A DNA stretch of 8,842 nucleotides, taken from Thauera sp. (GTDB lineage Bacteria > Pseudomonadota > Gammaproteobacteria > Burkholderiales > Rhodocyclaceae). The notes beneath the pieces are model-generated. The model was not told the DNA's origin and ran no database searches. It saw only the letters and a list, made by a program, of their open reading frames with translations. Numbering within the stretch: position 1 is the stretch's first letter; the number at the start of each line of letters is the position of its first letter. Position numbers and translations under genes: made by a program. The DNA lies in NCBI GenBank assembly GCA_003446655.1, contig DMCZ01000236.1:1-8842 (forward strand), in the 5' to 3' direction. This document shows, piece by piece, positions 5,848 to 8,842 of this stretch.

Positions 5848-6801
5848 ATGTCTCGCCGTTACCGCAAGTCCCGCCGCGATCCGGGCCTGATCGAGATCGC
5901 CACCACGTCCGACTGGAAGGTTTCTGCCGCCATGGCGGCAGTTTGCGTCCTCGCTGCCACCGTGATCATCCCTGCCCTGTTCGGCAGCAGCCGCGTGCTC
6001 GGCGGTCTGGTGCTGGTATTCGCACCGCTGGCTTGGCTGATGGCCGTGATCTTCGGCGGCATATCGCTGATCCGCTTCCTGCGGCAGCGCCCGCAAGACT
6101 CGCCCGCTCCGCCGCGCTCGCCTACAAACCGCCCAGCACAAGCGGCGACTCGCGCAACCGAAGCTTCGTTGTCGGAAGTCGACAAGGCGCTGGTCGCGAA
6201 ATCATTCGCAACCCCGACCAGCGCCGCAGCGCCCGCGGCCCGCCCGACCGCGTGGTCGCGAGAGCTCATCGACCGCATCGAGTGGAAGCGCTTCGAGGAT
6301 CTTTGCTGCGAGTTCTATCGCGTAAAAGGCATCCGCGCCGAAACCACCCGGCTCGGCGCGGACGGCGGCGTAGACATCCGCCTGTTCCAGGACGACGCCG
6401 ACCCCCAGCGCTGCACGGCCGTGGTCCAGTGCAAGGCCTGGAACCAGGCCGTCGGCGTCAAGCCGGTGCGAGAACTGCGGGGCGTGATGGCCCACGAGCG
6501 CGTCGAAAAGGCCTTCTTCATGGCGCCGTACGGCTTCACCGACGAGGCCCGCAGCTTCGCCACCGAGAACCGGATCACCCTGCTCGACGGCAAACTGTTC
6601 CTCGCCATGCTCGAGCGCCTGCCCGAGGCCCTGCGTCAGCAACTGCTCGACTTCGCAACGGAAGGCGACTGGACGACGCCCACCTGCCCGTCGTGCGGGG
6701 TGAAGATGGCGGCGCGTGACAGCAAGCGTGGGCGGTTCTGGGGCTGTGTAACGTTTCCGAGATGCCGGGCGACGCTGCAGATGCGCGCCACCACTCCATG
6801 A
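5848..6801 (+). CDS. Membrane-anchored Mrr-type restriction endonuclease with C-terminal zinc ribbon
   Basis: 317 residues. The parts in order are a basic N-terminus, two membrane segments (about 26-45 and 50-78), and a Pro/Ala/Ser-rich linker (81-135). An Mrr-like PD-(D/E)xK nuclease domain follows (about 142-265), then a topoisomerase-type zinc ribbon (277-308). Nuclease residues visible: E150 in the helix RIEWKRFEDLCCEFY, D176 in GADGGVDIRLF, and Q194-C-K196 in VVQCKAW, the (D/E)...QxK form typical of Mrr. Zinc ligands are C280, C283, C300 and C306. Mrr-family nucleases cut DNA, often modified DNA; membrane-tethered versions are widespread but their targets are mostly uncharacterised. It stands alone, with no methyltransferase beside it, consistent with a modification-dependent or orphan nuclease. 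The start is uncertain: no ribosome-binding site precedes 5848, and a later in-frame ATG at 5932 would drop part of the first membrane segment. Confidence 0.88.
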   Translation: MSRRYRKSRRDPGLIEIATTSDWKVSAAMAAVCVLAATVIIPALFGSSRVLGGLVLVFAPLAWLMAVIFGGISLIRFLRQRPQDSPAPPRSPTNRPAQAATRATEASLSEVDKALVAKSFATPTSAAAPAARPTAWSRELIDRIEWKRFEDLCCEFYRVKGIRAETTRLGADGGVDIRLFQDDADPQRCTAVVQCKAWNQAVGVKPVRELRGVMAHERVEKAFFMAPYGFTDEARSFATENRITLLDGKLFLAMLERLPEALRQQLLDFATEGDWTTPTCPSCGVKMAARDSKRGRFWGCVTFPRCRATLQMRATTP

Positions 6802-6964
6802 TCGATCAGGGGAACGTGCAGTCGCTCGTCGAGCCTAGCGACACCTCGCTGCAACTCGGCTTGATCGGCCGACCAGCTTGCACCGGTTGATGGGCGGCGG
6901 TGCGATGGCAACGTGTACTCAAGCACTCAGGTCTTGCCCCTAGCCACGAGTGGCGAGGCTGCAC
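6802..6964. other. Intergenic stretch without a recognisable gene
   Basis: Nothing convincing is encoded here. A small dyad GCCAC-GA-GTGGC (6943-6954) lies just upstream of the toxin-antitoxin promoter and might be a secondary regulatory site. No T-run terminator follows the nuclease gene. Confidence 0.3.
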
Positions 6965-6993
6965 TTGGCTAATCGTATCAATATTGGTACATT
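6965..6993 (+). promoter_or_regulatory. Candidate promoter of the toxin-antitoxin operon
   Basis: TTGGCT (6965-6970) and TACATT (6988-6993) each match 4 of 6 consensus bases and are separated by an ideal 17 bases. The predicted start falls near 6999-7003, around the toxin's start codons, implying a leaderless or nearly leaderless message. The palindrome at 6975-6990 lies within the spacer and -10 region, where a bound repressor would block RNA polymerase. Confidence 0.45.
6975..6990. promoter_or_regulatory. Palindromic operator of the toxin-antitoxin operon
   Basis: GTATCAATATTGGTAC is a 16-bp palindrome with 7 of 8 base pairs symmetric. Its AT-rich core stands out from the GC-rich surroundings. 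It sits immediately upstream of the toxin gene and overlaps the candidate promoter, the normal arrangement for autorepression by HigA-type helix-turn-helix antitoxins. Binding by the antitoxin encoded at 7347-7625 is inferred. Confidence 0.55.
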
Positions 6994-6996
6994 CCG

Positions 6997-7350
6997 ATGA
7001 CCATGAAGAGTCCTATCCTGGACGTTCGTTTTTTCGCTACCGACGGCGGTAACGAGCCTGTTCGCGAGTGGCTGAAAGCACTACCCGCCACAGAGCGCCG
7101 CACGATTGGCGAAGACATCAAGACCGTGCAGTTCGGTTGGCCGCTGGGAATGCCCTTGGTGCGGAAGCTGGCAAAGGACCTGTGGGAGATCCGCATTCAC
7201 CTCGCAGACAGAATTGCACGGGTGCTATTCACCTTGATCGGCCATACGATGATCTTGCTGCATGCCTTCATCAAGAAGTCGCAGGCCACACCAGCCGAAG
7301 ATATGGATGTGGCCAAGCGTCGTTTGCAACAACTGAGGAGTGGCGCATGA
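6997..7350 (+). CDS. higB: HigB/RelE-type toxin, phage Gp49-like family
   Basis: 117 residues. It shows the Gp49-like HigB pattern: VREWLKALPATERRTIGEDIK (22-42), then GMPLVRKLAKDLWEIRI (51-67), and RVLFTLIGHTMILLHAFIKK (75-94), followed by the Lys/Arg-rich helix ending in AKRRLQQL. Characterised members are ribosome-dependent mRNA endonucleases of the RelE fold that halt translation when the antitoxin is degraded. The gene order, toxin first with a 4-base ATGA overlap into the antitoxin, is typical of higBA. No ribosome-binding site precedes the ATG at 6997 or the in-frame ATG at 7003; translation may start on a leaderless message, with 7003 equally likely. Base composition is less GC-rich than that of the left-hand genes, as expected for a mobile module. 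Confidence 0.88.
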   Translation: MTMKSPILDVRFFATDGGNEPVREWLKALPATERRTIGEDIKTVQFGWPLGMPLVRKLAKDLWEIRIHLADRIARVLFTLIGHTMILLHAFIKKSQATPAEDMDVAKRRLQQLRSGA

Positions 7351-7625
7351 ACACCCACATTGGTAGCCGTTTTGATGACTTCCTGGCTGAAGAGGCCATG
7401 CTCGAGGAAACCACCGCTGTGGCCATCAAGCGTGTCGTGGCCTGGCAGATCGCGCAGGAAATGAAGGCGCAGCACCTGACCAAGACCGCCCTCGCCGCAA
7501 AGATGCATACCAGCCGGGCGGCGCTCAATCGGTTGCTGGATGAGACCGACACCAGCCTCACGCTGACGACGCTTACCAGTGCAGCGAAGGCGCTCGGCAA
7601 GAATCTCCGCATCGAACTGGCCTGA
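7347..7625 (+). CDS. higA: HigA-type XRE-family antitoxin
   Basis: 92 residues, starting at the ATG that overlaps the toxin stop. GAGGAG (7335-7340) lies 6 bases upstream, a much better ribosome-binding site than the toxin has, which would favour excess antitoxin. An N-terminal acidic part with helix FDDFLAEEAMLEE (9-21) probably contacts the toxin. It is followed by a Cro/C1-type helix-turn-helix (about 45-80): TKTALAAKMHTSRAALNRLL, with the recognition helix near SRAALNRLLD. The end, TLTSAAKALGKNLRIEL, matches antitoxins of this family. It should neutralise the toxin and, with it, repress the operon at the palindrome 6975-6990. The family call is firm; partner specificity is inferred from adjacency. 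Confidence 0.9.
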   Translation: MNTHIGSRFDDFLAEEAMLEETTAVAIKRVVAWQIAQEMKAQHLTKTALAAKMHTSRAALNRLLDETDTSLTLTTLTSAAKALGKNLRIELA

Positions 7626-7978
7626 ACCAAGATTCCTTGAACGGCATCGTCTGTCCGACCGCTACACGTGCGACGGGCGCATGATGCAGGGACATACGGC
7701 GAGAAAAGTGAGGAGCAAGCGCATCAGGATCCATGCTTGACGGCGCGCTGACCCTTCAGGCTGTCCGGGCTGACGTTGTGATTGGCGGTTTCGATGGCGA
7801 AATTCTGCGCCGCAATAAGCTAGCCGGCCAACGGACGGAGCACGATCATGCCGAACCGGCTCTTCATCGCATGTCCTTGTCGGCGCTTGCTACCAGAGAG
7901 GCGGCCGCAGGCCTCACACCCTGCGTGGACAAGCCCGGATCACAATTCTTGTCGGTACGAACGACGGAGGCAGGAGTG
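7626..7978. other. Intergenic stretch before the enoyl-CoA hydratase; nothing recognisable
   Basis: These 353 bases contain no gene I can support. The hydratase frame stays open leftward to an ATG at 7733 (AGGA 4 bases before it). Those 82 extra codons resemble no crotonase and lack the strong third-position G/C bias of real genes here, so I read them as untranslated. No clear promoter or terminator was found. Confidence 0.4.
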
Positions 7979-8743
7979 ATGAGGTCGGTGGTCGTTGAAT
8001 GTGCTGATGGCGTCGGCCATCTCCAGCTCAATCGCGCGGATGCGCTGAATGCGCTGGACGTGCAGTTCTGCAAAGAGATAGACGCGTCACTGCTCGCCCT
8101 GGACGCACGCGACGACGTGCGCTCGATTCTCATCTCCTCGTCATTGAGGCACTTCTCTGCCGGAGCCGATATCCGGGAGATGCTGGGCATGAGCGCTGAA
8201 CAGGCGGAGGCGACGGGATTCACAGGATGCGTTTCGGCGCCACGCCAGGTGCGGAAGCCCTTGATCGTCGCCGTGAGAGGGCTGGCGGCGGGGGGCGGCT
8301 GTGAGCTGGTGGAGATGTGCGACATCGTTGTCGCTGCAGCTTCCGCTCGATTCAGTCATCCCGAGATCACGCTCGCGGCCATGCCGGGTGCTGGCGGAAC
8401 GCAGAGACTGGCGCGTGTCGTCGGCAAGCACCTCGCGATGGACCTCCTGCTCACCGGGCGCGCCTTGAGCGCAGATGAAGCGCTTGCCGCCGGCCTGGTG
8501 TCGCGCGTGGTTGCCGACGAAGCGCTTGAAACGACTGCGATGTCGATCGCCCGGCAGGTGGCGTCGTACTCGAACCCCGTTGCCTGCAGGATCAAGGCCG
8601 CGGTCAATGAGGCGCAGGTCCAGCTCGAAGCGGGGCTTGCACTCGAACGCAGCCTGTTCCACGCGTGCTTCTCCGAACAGGATTTTCGCGAAGCCCTTCG
8701 CGCTTTCATTGAAAAACGAGCGCCGCGATTCGGACATCGCTAG
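7979..8743 (+). CDS. Enoyl-CoA hydratase/isomerase (crotonase) family protein
   Basis: 254 residues, close to the family's usual 255-260. The ATG at 7979 is chosen because GGAGG (7966-7970) lies 8 bases upstream and the protein begins where crotonases begin. Motifs in order: LNRADALNALD (17-27), oxyanion-hole FSAGADIREM (59-68), and AAGGGCELVEMCDIVVAA (103-120), whose E109 matches the first catalytic Glu. Then comes FSHPEITLAAMPGAGGTQRL (125-144), whose E129 matches the second catalytic Glu, and a terminal EKRAPRF. With both Glu residues present, it probably hydrates trans-2-enoyl-CoA to 3-hydroxyacyl-CoA in fatty-acid or aromatic-acid breakdown. No other beta-oxidation gene is in the window, so the pathway is unknown, and an isomerase or other crotonase reaction cannot be excluded. 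Confidence 0.9.
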   Translation: MRSVVVECADGVGHLQLNRADALNALDVQFCKEIDASLLALDARDDVRSILISSSLRHFSAGADIREMLGMSAEQAEATGFTGCVSAPRQVRKPLIVAVRGLAAGGGCELVEMCDIVVAAASARFSHPEITLAAMPGAGGTQRLARVVGKHLAMDLLLTGRALSADEALAAGLVSRVVADEALETTAMSIARQVASYSNPVACRIKAAVNEAQVQLEAGLALERSLFHACFSEQDFREALRAFIEKRAPRFGHR

Positions 8744-8842
8744 CAATCGAGAAACGTTGGTTCTTTTACGCTGGCTGCAGCACCTGCCGGGCTGACGACA
8801 GTCAGTCTGAATCCTGAGTGGCCGGAGATCGCGGTCAGCCCA
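8744..8842. other. Right-edge non-coding sequence with a small hairpin
   Basis: After the hydratase stop, only a short dyad CTGAC-GACA-GTCAG (8792-8805) is visible. Its 5-bp stem lacks a T run and is too weak to call a terminator. No gene start is seen before the window ends. Confidence 0.3.

Noticed and set aside
4255..6141. 628-codon minus-strand open frame
   Set aside because: It lies antisense to the reductase and nuclease genes, both of which have clear domains; no domain is visible in it.
7733..7978. 82-codon N-terminal extension of the enoyl-CoA hydratase
   Set aside because: It has no crotonase similarity and weak third-position bias; a better ribosome-binding site precedes the ATG at 7979.

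Overview
The window is a very GC-rich stretch with strong G/C preference at third codon positions in most genes. It holds nine recognisable protein genes, one of them cut by the left edge, and no rRNA, tRNA or CRISPR. Gene content and base composition suggest a betaproteobacterium, perhaps Rhodocyclales (Thauera/Azoarcus-like). That placement is an inference from style and gene mix, not a database match.

Left part (1-2305, minus strand): a partial YdjM/DUF457-type membrane metal-dependent hydrolase (1-555) lies downstream of a 538-residue two-domain protein (689-2305). The latter joins an aminoglycoside-phosphotransferase-like fold to a P-loop kinase. The 133 bases between them carry a small GC hairpin and what looks like a dispersed repeat. 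From 2306 to 2440 is a divergent intergenic region with an inverted repeat and an FNR-like motif.

Centre (2441-5577, plus strand): a small cupin gene is translationally coupled (GTGA overlap) to an RlmA-type 23S rRNA guanine-N1 methyltransferase. A second unit follows: an exported PepSY protein (3850-4170), a strong GC hairpin, then a ferric-reductase-like flavohaem membrane protein (4240-5577). Upstream of the PepSY gene is an exactly symmetric array, TGAA-N7-TGAA-N7-TTCA-N7-TTCA, which looks like a multi-site operator. The PepSY and reductase genes probably form one regulated envelope redox module.

Right part (5578-8842, plus strand): composition becomes less GC-rich and gene-poor gaps appear, as in an accessory segment. 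It holds a membrane-anchored Mrr-type restriction endonuclease with a C-terminal zinc ribbon (5848-6801) and a HigB/HigA-type toxin-antitoxin pair with a palindromic operator inside its promoter (6965-7625). A stand-alone enoyl-CoA hydratase follows (7979-8743). The gaps at 5578-5847, 6802-6964 and 7626-7978 hold no gene I can support and may contain decayed sequence.

No wholly new multi-gene system is evident. The points most worth a second look are the symmetric operator array before the PepSY/reductase pair, the apparently leaderless starts of the Mrr-type nuclease and the toxin, and the ligand substitutions in the cupin and RlmA proteins.
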